Shown: positions 41,028 through 51,199 of the stretch, one piece after another
Layout of the letters: every line of letters starts with the position of its first letter
Position numbering within the stretch: the stretch's first letter is position 1
Source of the DNA: Serratia rhizosphaerae
GTDB lineage: Bacteria; Pseudomonadota; Gammaproteobacteria; Enterobacterales; Enterobacteriaceae
Length of the DNA: 64,000 nt
Assembly (NCBI RefSeq): GCF_009817885.1
Contig: NZ_CP041764.1
Location: 3,038,001 to 3,102,000 of the forward strand
Direction: 5' to 3'
Notes under the pieces: model-generated
What the model saw: the letters and a program-made list of their open reading frames with translations, nothing else
The model's database searches: none
What the model was told of the DNA's origin: nothing
Program-made: the position numbers and the translations under genes

Positions 41028-42020
41028 ATGGATATCGATGAATTTGTGGCCCTTAGTGTAAAGCATAATGCTTCCGATCTGCACCTTTGTACCGGCCAAC
41101 CGTTGATGATGCGCATCGATGGTGAACTTCAGCCGCTGGCGGGCGACGCCGCCCTGTCTGCTGCAGACATGCAACCGCTGTGTACCGCGCTGCTCGACGA
41201 GCGCCAGCAGCGGCAGCTGCAGCGGGCCGGCCAGCTGGATTGCGCCTTGACGACCACGAGCGGCACGCGGCTGCGCGCCAACTTTTTTTATCAGCACGCC
41301 GGCATATCGCTGGCGCTGCGTCGCATTGCGGAACGTTGCCCGACGTTGGAGCAGCTGCAGGCGCCGGCGATTATACCGACGCTCACCGAGCGGGAAGAGG
41401 GGCTGATTCTGGTGACGGGAGCGACCGGCAGCGGCAAGTCCACCACGCTGGCGGCGATGATCGACCATATCAACCGTCACCAGCGGCGGCATATCCTGAC
41501 GCTGGAAGATCCGATCGAGTTTATCCACCGCAGCGCGCTGTCGCTGATTCAGCAGCGACAGTTGGGCCGCGATACCCGCAGCTTCGATGCGGCGCTGAGC
41601 GCCGCGCTGCGTGAAGATCCTGACGTTATTCTGGTGGGTGAGCTGCGCGACGGCGCCAGCATCCGCCTGGCGCTGACCGCGGCGGAAACCGGCCATCTGG
41701 TGCTGGCGACGTTGCATACCCGCAACGCCCCTCAGGCGGTTGAGCGGATGATCGACGTCTTTCCGGCGGAAGAGAAAGCCTATGTGCGCGCCCAATTGGC
41801 CAGCGGTTTGCAGGCGGTAATCGCGCAGAAATTACTGCGCAGAGCCGACGGCGGCAGAACGGCTGTATTTGAAATCCTGACGGCGACGCCGGCGGTAAGC
41901 AGCATGATTCGCGAAGGAAAAACGCATCAGCTGGCCAGCGTGCTGCAAAGCGGGGCGCAGGCGGGTATGCAAACCTTTGCTCAGGGCAAACAGCAGCGTA
42001 TTGCGCAGGGAATTTTATAA
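41028..42020 (+). CDS. yggR: YggR, PilT-like ATPase
   Basis: The 330-residue protein resembles the type IV pilus retraction ATPase PilT. It has an N-terminal SDLHLCTGQPLMMRIDGELQ domain, Walker A GATGSGKSTT, an Asp box with LTLEDPIEFIH, Walker B DVILVGELRD and the His box HLVLATLHT. No pilus genes are next to it here, as in other Enterobacterales, so its partner is uncertain. ATG 41028 follows GGGAGATAG and matches the conserved start MDIDEFVALSVKH-like; a frame from 41010 adds six residues without support. Confidence 0.93.
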   Translation: MDIDEFVALSVKHNASDLHLCTGQPLMMRIDGELQPLAGDAALSAADMQPLCTALLDERQQRQLQRAGQLDCALTTTSGTRLRANFFYQHAGISLALRRIAERCPTLEQLQAPAIIPTLTEREEGLILVTGATGSGKSTTLAAMIDHINRHQRRHILTLEDPIEFIHRSALSLIQQRQLGRDTRSFDAALSAALREDPDVILVGELRDGASIRLALTAAETGHLVLATLHTRNAPQAVERMIDVFPAEEKAYVRAQLASGLQAVIAQKLLRRADGGRTAVFEILTATPAVSSMIREGKTHQLASVLQSGAQAGMQTFAQGKQQRIAQGIL

Positions 42021-42164
42021 TGACACAATCCAGACGCGAGAATGATAATATGGATATTGTGGTTTTTTATTTGTAATTGGCTGTCGCTCTGTCCTGTGAT
42101 TATTTAATTTCACAGGGTGGGTAGCTATATGCGGATTACCTTGCCCATGAATAAGGATATTCTT

Positions 42165-42797
42165 ATGGATACCTGGCTGGTTGTTGACGATCATCCGGCA
42201 ATCTGTTTCGCCGTCAAAACAATGCTGGCGCAATTAGGTGATAATGTAATTATAACTGCGGCCAGCGGCACCGAGGCGCTGGCGAAAATAAAAGAGCACC
42301 GGCCCGGCATGGTGATTCTGGATATCATGCTGAATAAAATGGACGGCCTGCAGGTGCTTCAGCGCATTCGCCAACTGGATAGCGCCATCAAGGTTATTGT
42401 CTATACCGGTCTCCCGGCGGAAAACTACGCGGAGCGGGCCATGCGCGCCGGCGCGCGGGGTTTCTTTCATAAAGATCAGGATATCAGCCAACTGGTGCCG
42501 CTGTGCCAGCTGGTGCTGCAGGGCTATGCCTGTTTCCCTCATGATGCGGTAACGCCGCTGCTTAATACGTCGGTGCGGAATAATAATGCGCTGGCGCGCC
42601 TTTCCGATCGTGAATTAACGGTGCTGCGTTATTTGTCTGAAGGGCTGAGTAATAAGGAGATTGCCGACAGATTATTGCTGAGCAATAAAACAATTAGCAC
42701 TTATAAGACTCGTCTTATTGAAAAGTTTAATGGCAAGGCCTTGGGGGAGGTTTATGCATTATTGAATAAGCGGCAAAGCCCGGTAGATAATGATTAA
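42165..42797 (+). CDS. EvgA/FimZ-like response regulator
   Basis: The 210-residue protein has an N-terminal receiver domain with acidic VVDDHP and the phospho-acceptor Asp53 in VILDIMLNKMDG, a Lys in GFFHKDQD, and a C-terminal LuxR-type helix-turn-helix (LSDRELTVLRYLSEGLSNKE, LLSNKTISTYKTRL). ATG 42165 is preferred over 42147 because AAGGA lies seven bases upstream. It overlaps the sensor kinase gene by 8 bp. The pair resembles EvgA/EvgS or BvgA/BvgS; members often control surface structures, and a broken fimbrial usher lies downstream. Confidence 0.9.
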   Translation: MDTWLVVDDHPAICFAVKTMLAQLGDNVIITAASGTEALAKIKEHRPGMVILDIMLNKMDGLQVLQRIRQLDSAIKVIVYTGLPAENYAERAMRAGARGFFHKDQDISQLVPLCQLVLQGYACFPHDAVTPLLNTSVRNNNALARLSDRELTVLRYLSEGLSNKEIADRLLLSNKTISTYKTRLIEKFNGKALGEVYALLNKRQSPVDND

Positions 42798-45700
42798 ATA
42801 CATTTTACTGTTCCTGACGCTGTTTTCCAGCGGCGCTTATTGCGCCGCGCTGCTGCCTTATCGTGAAGTCAATCTGGTTAGCCGCGAACAAATACAGCTG
42901 GCAGAGCCGGAAATCAGCAGCGACGACTGGCACTGGCTGCGACGTAAGCGCGCGTTGGTTTTTGGACTGGCACCGCCGAACTATCCGCCGTTTGATATTA
43001 CCAGCGGCGCTAATGACTACGGCGGCATCAACGCCGATTTTCTCGGCATTATCGCCTATAACCTCAATGTGCAGATCAAAGTGCGTTATTACGAGAATGA
43101 AGCCGATCTATGGCGGGATTTCGCCAATGGTTCGGTTGATATGATCGGCAACATGGCGGCGATGGGGGAAGACGATCCCGGTCTACTGCTGACTCGTGCC
43201 TATGTGCCGGTGGCCCTGGCGCTGGTGGCGCGCACCGATAGCTTGCTGCGTTTCCAACCGTTTAAGGAGATCGCCATTGAGGGGCTGTACCGCAATAACC
43301 CGAACATTTTGAAGCGTTTCCCCGTTGCTAACTATCAGAGCCTGGATATTCCGCGCCGCGCGCTGGAAGCGCTGTCGTTCAAGAGTCTTGACGCTTTTAT
43401 CGGCGATGCGACGGTGGCGCGCTATCTGATTAATCAGGGCAATCTGAACAATTTGCGCGTGCAGTTGCTGCCGCAGCAGGATGTGCGCGGCTTTTCCTTT
43501 GGCGTCGCGCCGGAAAACGTACGCCTGCAAAAAATCCTCGACGCGGTGCTGAAGCTGATCCCTGAAAGAGCCAAGGCGGAGATTCTGAGCCGCTGGAACG
43601 GCGGTATTCCGATGTCGCAGGGGGGAGAGCATCTGCTGCTCACTTCGCTGGAGCGCAAATGGGTGGAGGAGCACCCTCACGTCCGGCTGGTGGTCAACGG
43701 CGACTTTCCGCCGCTGAGTTTTTTCGACGTGCAGGGCGGCTTTCGCGGGCTGAGCGCCGATATTATCGACGCTATTTCCGAGCGTACCGGCCTGAAGTTC
43801 GATATTGTCCGCGCCAACTCGCTCAAGGAGTCGCTGAATATGGTAAACGCGGGCCAGGCGGACGTGGTGGAGGGCATAACGCTCGACTCCGTCTGGCCGA
43901 ACGGCCTGATGACCACCCGATCGTTTCTGGTCAACTCCTGGGTGCTGGTGGGGCTGGCGAGTCAGAAGGTGCATGGCGATCCGCAGGTGATCGCCCTGGT
44001 CGACGGCCATCCGCTGCAGGCATTTTTGCAGGAGCGCTATCCGCAGAGCCGCATCGTCAGCGTAGACTCGCCACAGGCCGGGGTTGACGCGGTGAAAAAG
44101 CGCCGGGTGGCGGCGCTGGTGCTGCCGATGATTAGCGCGGATTTCTTCCTGGCGCATGAACAACCCGCCGGGCTACATATTCTGGAATCGCTGGATACTG
44201 AACCGGCGCACTTTGTGATTGGCGTTGCCGGCACCGAATATCCGCTGGCGACCATTCTGGATAAGGCGCTGCTCAATATACCGCCGGAAGATATCCATGC
44301 CATGACCAGCAACTGGTACAACAATACCTACCTGCTTGAGGGGGCGAAAAGCAGCGGCAAACGCTGGTTCCGTTACTATCCTGCGCTACTGATTGGCATG
44401 AGTTTATTGTTGGCACTGACGCTCGCGGCCAGCCTGATTGGCAGACTGCGCGGCAAACGGCAGTTGGCCCGGCGTTGCCAGTTAGTGATGGACGCCGTGC
44501 CTTTGCCGATCTATATGACCAATCTGCAGGGCCAGATCGTGATGGCGAACGCGTCGTTTTACCGTGCCATTGACGCCACGGCGCAACAGATTATCGGCGC
44601 TTCGCTGGACGATATGACGCTGGGGCAGCCCGGCGCGTCGGATATTGCGCTGACCGACGGTGAGAAGGGCAAGGGGATGTTCGTCACCCGCTATTTACAG
44701 ATAGGCGAGCAGCGGCACACCCTGCAGCAGTGGAATTCGCTGTGGATCACCGAAGGGCGCCGGGCGGAGGGTAAAATCGGCGGCTGGTTTGACGTGACCG
44801 AGCGCGATCGTCTGATTGAGCAACTGCGCCAGGCGAAAGAACATGCCGACGATGCCAACCGCGCCAAAACCACGTTCCTGGCGACGATGAGTCATGAGAT
44901 TCGTACGCCGCTAAACGCCATTATCGGCATGTTGGAGTTGTTGCTTAACCGCCAGCCTGGCGACGTGGTGGCCGACAGAGAGTTGTTGGGCGTGGCGCAT
45001 GAGTCCGCGCACTCCTTGCTGACGCTGATTGGCGATATTCTGGATATTTCACGCATTGAATCCGATCGCCTGATCCTGCATCCCCAACGCGCCGACATCC
45101 GGCGTTTGATCGAGTCAATAGCGATGCTGTTTGACGGCGTGGCGCGCCAGAAAGGCTTGGATTTCCGTCTGGAGATCGACGCTGAGATCACCGGCGATGT
45201 GCTGGTCGATCCGGTGCGTTTCAAACAGGTGCTGTCGAATCTGGTGAGCAACGCCATCAAGTTTACCGAGCAGGGACAGGTGACGTTGAGCGCGGCGGTG
45301 GAGAAAGCCGCTGAAGAACATTTTAACCTGCGTCTGCAGGTTTCCGACACCGGGCGGGGTATCGACGCCCAGACGTTGGGGCGGCTCTTCCAGCCTTTCA
45401 CCCAGGGACAGGGCGACGGCGGCGGCGCGGGGTTGGGACTGTATATTAGCCGCAAACTGGTTGCGCTGATGGACGGCTTTATCAGCGTCAACAGCGAAGT
45501 CGGTTTAGGCAGTGATTTTACGGTGGTGATCCCCGTCACTCGCTTATTGCATGTTGAAATGCCGCATTTGGAAATACAGTCGTCCGCGCCGCCGGCACAG
45601 CGTTTGCGAGTATTGGTGGTAGAGGATCATCATGGGGGGCGTATGCTGCTGGCTCGTCAACTGACGTTTCTCGGTCACCAGCCGACGGCGGTTGAGGACG

Positions 45701-46332
45701 GCGAACGGGCGCTGGCGCTGCTGGATCAGGCGCATTTCGATCTGATTATCACCGATTGCCATATGCCCAAGCTGGACGGCTACAGCCTGAGCCGTCAGAT
45801 ACGGTTGAATGAACGTGAACGCAATCTGCCGGCTTCCATTGTCTGGGGGTTGACCGCCAATGCGCAGGAAAGCGCGCGCGAAGCCTGCCTGCAGGCCGGT
45901 ATGAATGACTGCCTGTTCAAACCGGTCAACCTGGTGATGCTGGAAAATAAATTGCTGTCTCTGCCGACGGCGACGGAAGACGAAGGCGGAGAGGATATTC
46001 TCGCCAGGCTGCCGCCTGAGCTGAGGCAGCCGGAGGTGCTGCGGGAGTTTATCGACACCATGCTGAGCTGCCTGCAGGAGGACGGAGAGCAGTTGCGCAT
46101 AGCGCTGCAGCAGCGTCCCGTTTCGCGGGACAATCTGCAGGCGTTGGCGCATAAGCTTGCGGGCGCCGCGCGTCTGCTGTACGCCGAGCCGTTGGATCAG
46201 GCCTGTAAGGCGCTGCAGCGTTATCCGGATGCGCTGCATGTTGGGTTGGTGCTCAAGGAAAGCGAGAAGCTGGCGGCGTTGCTGAAACGCAAACAGCGGA
46301 CTACAGGAGAATCATCCTTTCCTACAGCGTGA
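42790..46332 (+). CDS. EvgS/BvgS-like unorthodox sensor kinase
   Basis: The 1180-residue protein has a signal peptide, two periplasmic solute-binding-type domains (about 40-270 and 280-515), one membrane helix (about 535-555) and a PAS-like region (about 570-680). The cytoplasmic part has HisKA with His702 in ATMSHEIRTPLN, an ATPase domain (NAIKFTEQG, DTGRGID, GAGLGLYISRKL), a receiver with Asp989 in ITDCHMPKLDG, and an Hpt domain with His1121 in AHKLAGAARLL. The full four-step phosphorelay to the upstream regulator is therefore intact. The signal sensed is unknown. Confidence 0.92.
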   Translation: MIKYILLFLTLFSSGAYCAALLPYREVNLVSREQIQLAEPEISSDDWHWLRRKRALVFGLAPPNYPPFDITSGANDYGGINADFLGIIAYNLNVQIKVRYYENEADLWRDFANGSVDMIGNMAAMGEDDPGLLLTRAYVPVALALVARTDSLLRFQPFKEIAIEGLYRNNPNILKRFPVANYQSLDIPRRALEALSFKSLDAFIGDATVARYLINQGNLNNLRVQLLPQQDVRGFSFGVAPENVRLQKILDAVLKLIPERAKAEILSRWNGGIPMSQGGEHLLLTSLERKWVEEHPHVRLVVNGDFPPLSFFDVQGGFRGLSADIIDAISERTGLKFDIVRANSLKESLNMVNAGQADVVEGITLDSVWPNGLMTTRSFLVNSWVLVGLASQKVHGDPQVIALVDGHPLQAFLQERYPQSRIVSVDSPQAGVDAVKKRRVAALVLPMISADFFLAHEQPAGLHILESLDTEPAHFVIGVAGTEYPLATILDKALLNIPPEDIHAMTSNWYNNTYLLEGAKSSGKRWFRYYPALLIGMSLLLALTLAASLIGRLRGKRQLARRCQLVMDAVPLPIYMTNLQGQIVMANASFYRAIDATAQQIIGASLDDMTLGQPGASDIALTDGEKGKGMFVTRYLQIGEQRHTLQQWNSLWITEGRRAEGKIGGWFDVTERDRLIEQLRQAKEHADDANRAKTTFLATMSHEIRTPLNAIIGMLELLLNRQPGDVVADRELLGVAHESAHSLLTLIGDILDISRIESDRLILHPQRADIRRLIESIAMLFDGVARQKGLDFRLEIDAEITGDVLVDPVRFKQVLSNLVSNAIKFTEQGQVTLSAAVEKAAEEHFNLRLQVSDTGRGIDAQTLGRLFQPFTQGQGDGGGAGLGLYISRKLVALMDGFISVNSEVGLGSDFTVVIPVTRLLHVEMPHLEIQSSAPPAQRLRVLVVEDHHGGRMLLARQLTFLGHQPTAVEDGERALALLDQAHFDLIITDCHMPKLDGYSLSRQIRLNERERNLPASIVWGLTANAQESAREACLQAGMNDCLFKPVNLVMLENKLLSLPTATEDEGGEDILARLPPELRQPEVLREFIDTMLSCLQEDGEQLRIALQQRPVSRDNLQALAHKLAGAARLLYAEPLDQACKALQRYPDALHVGLVLKESEKLAALLKRKQRTTGESSFPTA

Positions 46333-46439
46333 TTAAGATGCTGTTGGGTTTTCAGGTAAAGGGCAACATTTTAGACTTGTTGCGGACAGGAAGGGGAGTA
46401 TTGGACTCCCCGCGTCCAATGATTTTTAAGGATAATATC

Positions 46440-46883
46440 ATGAAAAAGATGACTAAAATGGCAATTATGCCTGTAGTTCTGGCCTTAGGCGTAGGCTTCT
46501 CTTCAATGGCGTCAGCCGGCGGCTATGACTGCAACGCCAAGCGGGCGGCGATTGAGTATCAAATCCAGCAGGCGGAAAAATACGGCAATTACCACCGCAT
46601 CGCCGGTTTGAAGCGTGCGCTGAATGAGCTGAACGCACACTGCACCAACGGCAGCCTGATCAAAGACGCTCAGAAGAAAGTGGAAAAATTAGAGCGTAAG
46701 CTGGCGGACAAACAGCAGGACGTGCGTGAAATTAAAGGCGATCTGCGCGAAGCCCAGGCTAAAGGCGACGCCAGGAAAGTTGCTAAGTACCAGCGTAAGC
46801 TGCAGGAAAAGCAGTCTGATATGAGAGAAGTTGCTGCTGACCTGCGTCAGGCGCAGGCTGAACTGGCCGCGCTGCAAAAATAA
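46440..46883 (+). CDS. YqjC-like DUF1090 periplasmic protein
   Basis: The 147-residue product has a signal peptide (MKKMTKMAIMPVVLALGVGF, cleavage after ASA), then a Cys-containing YDCNAKRAAIEYQIQQAEKYG segment and a long charged coiled coil (about 85-145) with repeating KLERKLADKQQDVREIKGDL. DUF1090 proteins such as YqjC are periplasmic and of unknown function. ATG 46440 follows AAGGATAATATC; the open frame before it has no support. It stands between the phosphorelay and the usher remnant and may be a target of the regulator. Confidence 0.85.
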   Translation: MKKMTKMAIMPVVLALGVGFSSMASAGGYDCNAKRAAIEYQIQQAEKYGNYHRIAGLKRALNELNAHCTNGSLIKDAQKKVEKLERKLADKQQDVREIKGDLREAQAKGDARKVAKYQRKLQEKQSDMREVAADLRQAQAELAALQK

Positions 46884-47005
46884 TCCCTGTGCTGCCCTGC
46901 GCTGATGGAAAGCCGCGGGCAACCTAGTTGGGAGCGAGGCGCGCAAGCGCCTCTTTTGCGTTGGTTAAACACGTTGGAATAGTGTGGTTGGTACTCAAGG
47001 ATCGA

Positions 47006-49177
47006 ATGAAACCCGCCCTGCGCTTTACCCTGTTGCCTTTAACGATGGCCGCCACTTACGCAATGGCGGAAGTGAGTAAGATCTATCTTATTGTTAATGA
47101 CACCTATAAGGGGCGTGCGGCTATTGCGCCGGATGTGCGCAATAGGCCTTGCGTGACGCCTGCGTTGCTCAGTGCATGGGGCGTGCGGGAGAAGGTCGTC
47201 GCGGGCGTGGTGAAAACGCCTGACGGCTGCATCGTGCCCGGCGCGTCCGGCATACAGCTCTTTTATGAGCCGGTGGCGCAGCTGCTGACGGTGGAGGTGC
47301 CGCCAAATTTGATCGGCGGCGAGCAGAACGCGCTGAGCCGCCGCTGGGATGACGGCGTCAATGCAGGTTTTCTCGACTATCAGCTGAATTACGGCCATTA
47401 CTCTGCCGAAAGATATCGCGATGCCGAGCGGCATTACAGCCTGTTTGTCGATACGACCGCCGGGCTAAATCTTGGCGCCTGGCGTTTTCGCTATCGTCCG
47501 GTCTACCAGAAAGACGCCTGGGGTAAGCCAAGCTGGCATACGGAAAAGGCGGTGGCTTACCGCGATATCAAGGCTTGGCGCGCGTTGCTGAGCATTGGCG
47601 ACAACAATACGCCTTCCGCCCTGTTTGACAACGTGAAGTATCGCGGCATCCAGCTGGCGTCGGACGATCGTATGTTGCCGGAGAGCCTGCGGCAGTTTTC
47701 GCCGTGGATCCGCGGTATGGCGCGCAGCAACGCGGAAGTTAAGGTGCGTCAAAACGGCGAGGTGATTTATCAGACCTTTGTCTCTTCCGGCGTATTTATT
47801 TTGAAGGACGTTTACCCCCCGGATCCCGATGGCGATATTACCGTCACCCTACGTGAAAGCGACGGCACGGAAACCGAACGCAAACTGCCTTACTCGGCGA
47901 TGCCGAATCTGGTGCACGGCGGCAGGCTCAAGTACGACCTGACGCTGGGTAAATACCGACCCTATTTCGGTGTCGAACAGCAGCAGCCGCAGTTTGGCTT
48001 ACTGTCTGTCAGCTACGGTTTGCCGGCGAAGGTTACGCTGTACGGCGGCGTGCTGACGTCCGGACTTTACCGCAGCGCCGCGCTGGGGGTAGGTAAAAGC
48101 CTCAATCAGTGGGGCGCACTCTCCGTGGATTACAACTATTCGTCGGCGCGGCAGCCTCGTCGCTCAAGGCCCGATCGCGGCGGAATGTGGCGTCTGCGCT
48201 ACGCCAGAGCCATTCCTGCCTGGGAGTCCTCCGTCAGCCTGCTGGCACAATACTATCCGCGGCAGCGTTACCGCACCTTCGGCGATGCGGTCGAACAGCA
48301 GAGTGTTTACTGGTGGGACTGGGAAGACGGCATTTTTGTCGGGGATTTCGACACCGAGAAAAAATACCGGCTGGAGGCGCGCTACAACCAGTACTTCTCC
48401 GAGTCGGACAGTCTGTATCTGACGATGGCGCGCGAGGCCAGACGCGGTCAGGACAAGGACGAAACCAGCATAGAGCTGGGCTACAGTGCAACCTGGGGAG
48501 AGATTGACGTCAATCTGTACGCCGAATACAGCCGCAGAAATTATGGTAAGGAGCAGGGGCAGGTTGGGCTGTCGTTCTCTGTGCCGCTGGGCACGCTGCT
48601 TCTGCCGCGCATGAAGCTGAATTACGATCATCAGTTTGTGAAAAACGGCGCTGACAGCCGGCGTGTCGGCGTCAGCGGCACCATGCTGGCGGACTACAGC
48701 CTGAGTTATGACCTCAGCACCAGTCAGAGTCAGAGCTATGGAGCCAGTCAGGATTTCAGCGCCAGCTATCAGTACAATGCCGGCTCTATGCGGTTTGGCT
48801 ATTCGCGCGGCAAGGATTACCGTCAACAGGAGGTAGAACTGGCCGGCAGCCTGATGGCCCACGCCGACGGTGTGACGCTGGGACAAACGCTGGGGGAAAC
48901 CATGGCGATCGTACAGGTGCCCGGTTCATCGGGCATCGGCATCGACAACCAGTACGGCGTCACCACCGACTGGCGCGGTTATGCGGTGGTCAGCACGCTG
49001 ACCCCTTATCGGATTAACCGGCTGTCGCTGGATACCTTTGAGCTGCCTGACGACGAAGAATTGCCGCAGCCGGAAATCGAGGTGGTGCCGACGGCGGGGG
49101 CAATCATGTTCAGCCGTTTCGCGCCGGCGCAGAAGCTTACGTCCCCAGATGTTGCTCGAACCAGCTCTCCAGAATAA
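47006..49177 (+). pseudogene. Fimbrial outer-membrane usher, 3'-truncated
   Basis: The 723-residue frame has a signal peptide followed by usher sequence: DGVNAGFLDYQLNYGHY at the start of the barrel, MLPESLRQFSPWIRGMARSN and the plug region, and near the end QYGVTTDWRGYAV and a VVPTAGAIMFSRF segment that aligns with FimD VVPTRGAIVRAEF. About 100 more residues, the two C-terminal domains, should follow. Instead the frame runs antisense into ruvX, with only foreign residues after APAQKL. The N-terminal chaperone-binding tail (the FN..FL type) also seems missing, as the chain begins almost at the first strand. No chaperone or pilin genes remain. It is very unlikely to work. Confidence 0.8.
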
Positions 49178-49562
49178 CCACCGCTGAGGCGGAATCCACG
49201 CTGCCTTTATCCAGCGCGCGGAAGCCGCCACGGTCAAACAGATGCGAACGCGCTTCCACGGTGCTCAGCCGCTCGTCATGCAGCTCCACCTGAACGCCGA
49301 AGCGGCCATGCAGGCGGTTGGCGAACTTGCGCGCCCGGGCGGTCAGCGGCTGTTCCGTGCCGTCCATATTGAGCGGCAGGCCGACGATAACCAGATCCGG
49401 CTGCCACTCCTGCAGCATTTTTTCTATTTTCTGCCAGTCCGGCGTGCCGTCCTGCGCTTTAAACGCCGCCAGCGCGCGCGCGGTACCGGTAATTTCCTGA
49501 CCGATGGCCGCGCCGATGCTTTTGGTGCCGAAGTCAAAGGCGATGAGGGTACGGTTGCTCAT
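49137..49562 (-). CDS. ruvX: RuvX/YqgF, putative Holliday-junction resolvase-like nuclease
   Basis: The 141-residue protein has the RNase H-like fold of YqgF: MSNRTLIAFDFGTKSIGAA with the first acidic residue, VIVGLPLNMDG, and DERLSTVEARSHL. In bacteria it acts in processing of pre-16S rRNA ends. The gene overlaps yqgE at its start, and its last 41 bp overlap the truncated usher frame tail to tail. It is the last gene of the leftward rsmE-gshB-yqgE-ruvX group, as in E. coli. Confidence 0.95.
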   Translation of the reverse strand: MSNRTLIAFDFGTKSIGAAIGQEITGTARALAAFKAQDGTPDWQKIEKMLQEWQPDLVIVGLPLNMDGTEQPLTARARKFANRLHGRFGVQVELHDERLSTVEARSHLFDRGGFRALDKGSVDSASAVVILESWFEQHLGT

Positions 49563-50125
49563 CAGGCGTGTCCTGCATGGTTGGCGATGCTGCGGATATC
49601 GACGCCGAGACGGTTGGCCGCTTCACGCCAGCGGTTGGCGATCGGCGTGTGGAACAGGATTTCGCTGTCGGCTTCTGCGGTCAGCCAGGCGTTTTCCAAC
49701 ACCTCCTGCTCCAGCTGGCCTTTTTCCCAGCCGGCATAGCCAAGGGCAACCAGCACTTCCTGCGGCTGCTCCGGGGTGCCCAGCGTTTCCAGCACGTCCC
49801 GGGAGGTGGTAATCATGGTCTCCGGCGAAATTTGAATGCTGGCGTCAAAACCCGGCTGCGGCGTATGCAGAATAAAGCCGCGGTCGTCCGCCAGCGGGCC
49901 GCCGGCATACACCGGTTTATCCAGGCTGATGGCCGGGTCGCGATCGGCCGGCGCAATCTTCAGCTTCTCCAGCACGCTTTCCACCGTAAATTGTTCCACG
50001 GGTTTGTTGATCACCAACCCCATGGCGCCGTCTTCGTTATGCTCGCAGATATAAATCACCGAGCGTTTGAAGCGGGGATCCTGCATGGTTGGCATGGCGA
50101 TAAGAAAGTGGTGCTGTAAATTCAT
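49562..50125 (-). CDS. yqgE: YqgE, UPF0301/AlgH family protein
   Basis: The 187-residue protein starts MNLQHHFLIAMPTMQDPRFK and has the AlgH-family segments ICEHNEDGAMGLVINKP, VYAGGPLADDRGFILH, and LVALGYAGWEKGQLEQE. Its function is unknown, although AlgH was tied to regulation in Pseudomonas. It is coupled to ruvX by overlapping stop and start codons. A 110-bp gap with a GC-rich inverted repeat separates it from gshB. Confidence 0.95.
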   Translation of the reverse strand: MNLQHHFLIAMPTMQDPRFKRSVIYICEHNEDGAMGLVINKPVEQFTVESVLEKLKIAPADRDPAISLDKPVYAGGPLADDRGFILHTPQPGFDASIQISPETMITTSRDVLETLGTPEQPQEVLVALGYAGWEKGQLEQEVLENAWLTAEADSEILFHTPIANRWREAANRLGVDIRSIANHAGHA

Positions 50126-50235
50126 GTCGGTCTGTCGATTAGTGAGTAGGGTGGATAGTGGCGCTGCCGCACCTATGAAGGGCGAAAACGACGTGAAATC
50201 GGCAGCGCGGACGATACGCCCGCACTGCCGTCAGC

Positions 50236-51186
50236 TTAGCGCGTAGCCAGACGTTTTTCGATAGCATCCATCAACATACCGGTGATGGAGATCGGGAAGG
50301 CCGCTTCGATTTCACGCACGCAGGTTGGGCTGGTGACGTTGATTTCGGTCAGGCGGTCGCCGATCACGTCCAGGCCGACAAACACCAGGCCTTTTTCTTT
50401 CAGCGTCGGCGCGACGGTACGGGCGATCTGCCAGTCGCTTTCGCTCAGCGGGCGCGCTTCGCCGCGGCCGCCGGCGGCCAGGTTGCCGCGGGTTTCCCCC
50501 TGCGCCGGAATACGCGCCAGGCAGTAAGGCACCGGTTCGCCGTCGACCACCAGAATGCGTTTGTCGCCTTCTTTAATCGCCGGCAGGAAGTTCTGCGCCA
50601 TGCAGAAACGGCCGCCGTGTTCGGTCAGCGTTTCGATAATTACCGACAGGTTCGGGTCTTCCTGCTTAACGCGGAAAATTGAAGCGCCGCCCATGCCGTC
50701 CAGCGGCTTGAGGATAATGTCGCCGTGCTGCTGGTGGAACCTGCGGATGTGCGCGGCGCTGCGGCTGACCAGCGTGTCCGGCGTCAGCTCCGGGAACCAG
50801 GCGGTGAACAGTTTTTCGTTGCAGTCGCGCAGGCTCTGCGGTTTGTTGACGATCAGCGTGCCTTTGACCTCGGCGCGCTCCAGAATATAGGTCGCATAAA
50901 TATATTCGGTATCAAACGGCGGGTCCTTACGCATCAGGATCACGTCCAGTTCCTGCAGCGCCAAGTCCTGCTCGGCGCCGAAGCTGAACCAGGATTCTTT
51001 GTCTTCCTTGACGCTCAGTACGCGCGTGCGGGCGCGGCCGTCGCCGGCGTGCAGATAGAGATCGTCCATCTCCATATAGTGCAGCTCCCAGCCGCGGCGC
51101 TGTGCTTCCAACAGCATGGCGAAGCTGGTGTCTTTCTTGATGTTGATGGATGAGATGGGGTCCATCACTATGCCGAGCTTAATCAT
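50236..51186 (-). CDS. gshB: Glutathione synthetase
   Basis: The 316-residue ATP-grasp enzyme joins gamma-glutamylcysteine and glycine to make glutathione. MIKLGIVMDPISSINIKKDT at the N-terminus, VMRKDPPFD-type LMRKDPPFDTEYI, DGMGGASIFRV (the grasp loop) and INVTSPTCVREIE are all conserved with E. coli. It follows rsmE by 13 bp in the same direction. Confidence 0.97.
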   Translation of the reverse strand: MIKLGIVMDPISSINIKKDTSFAMLLEAQRRGWELHYMEMDDLYLHAGDGRARTRVLSVKEDKESWFSFGAEQDLALQELDVILMRKDPPFDTEYIYATYILERAEVKGTLIVNKPQSLRDCNEKLFTAWFPELTPDTLVSRSAAHIRRFHQQHGDIILKPLDGMGGASIFRVKQEDPNLSVIIETLTEHGGRFCMAQNFLPAIKEGDKRILVVDGEPVPYCLARIPAQGETRGNLAAGGRGEARPLSESDWQIARTVAPTLKEKGLVFVGLDVIGDRLTEINVTSPTCVREIEAAFPISITGMLMDAIEKRLATR

Positions 51187-51199
51187 TGTTCTTTCTCCT

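Noticed and set aside
42117..42164. Longer N-terminus of the response regulator
   Set aside because: The receiver domain starts at the methionine encoded at 42165, which has AAGGA at good spacing.
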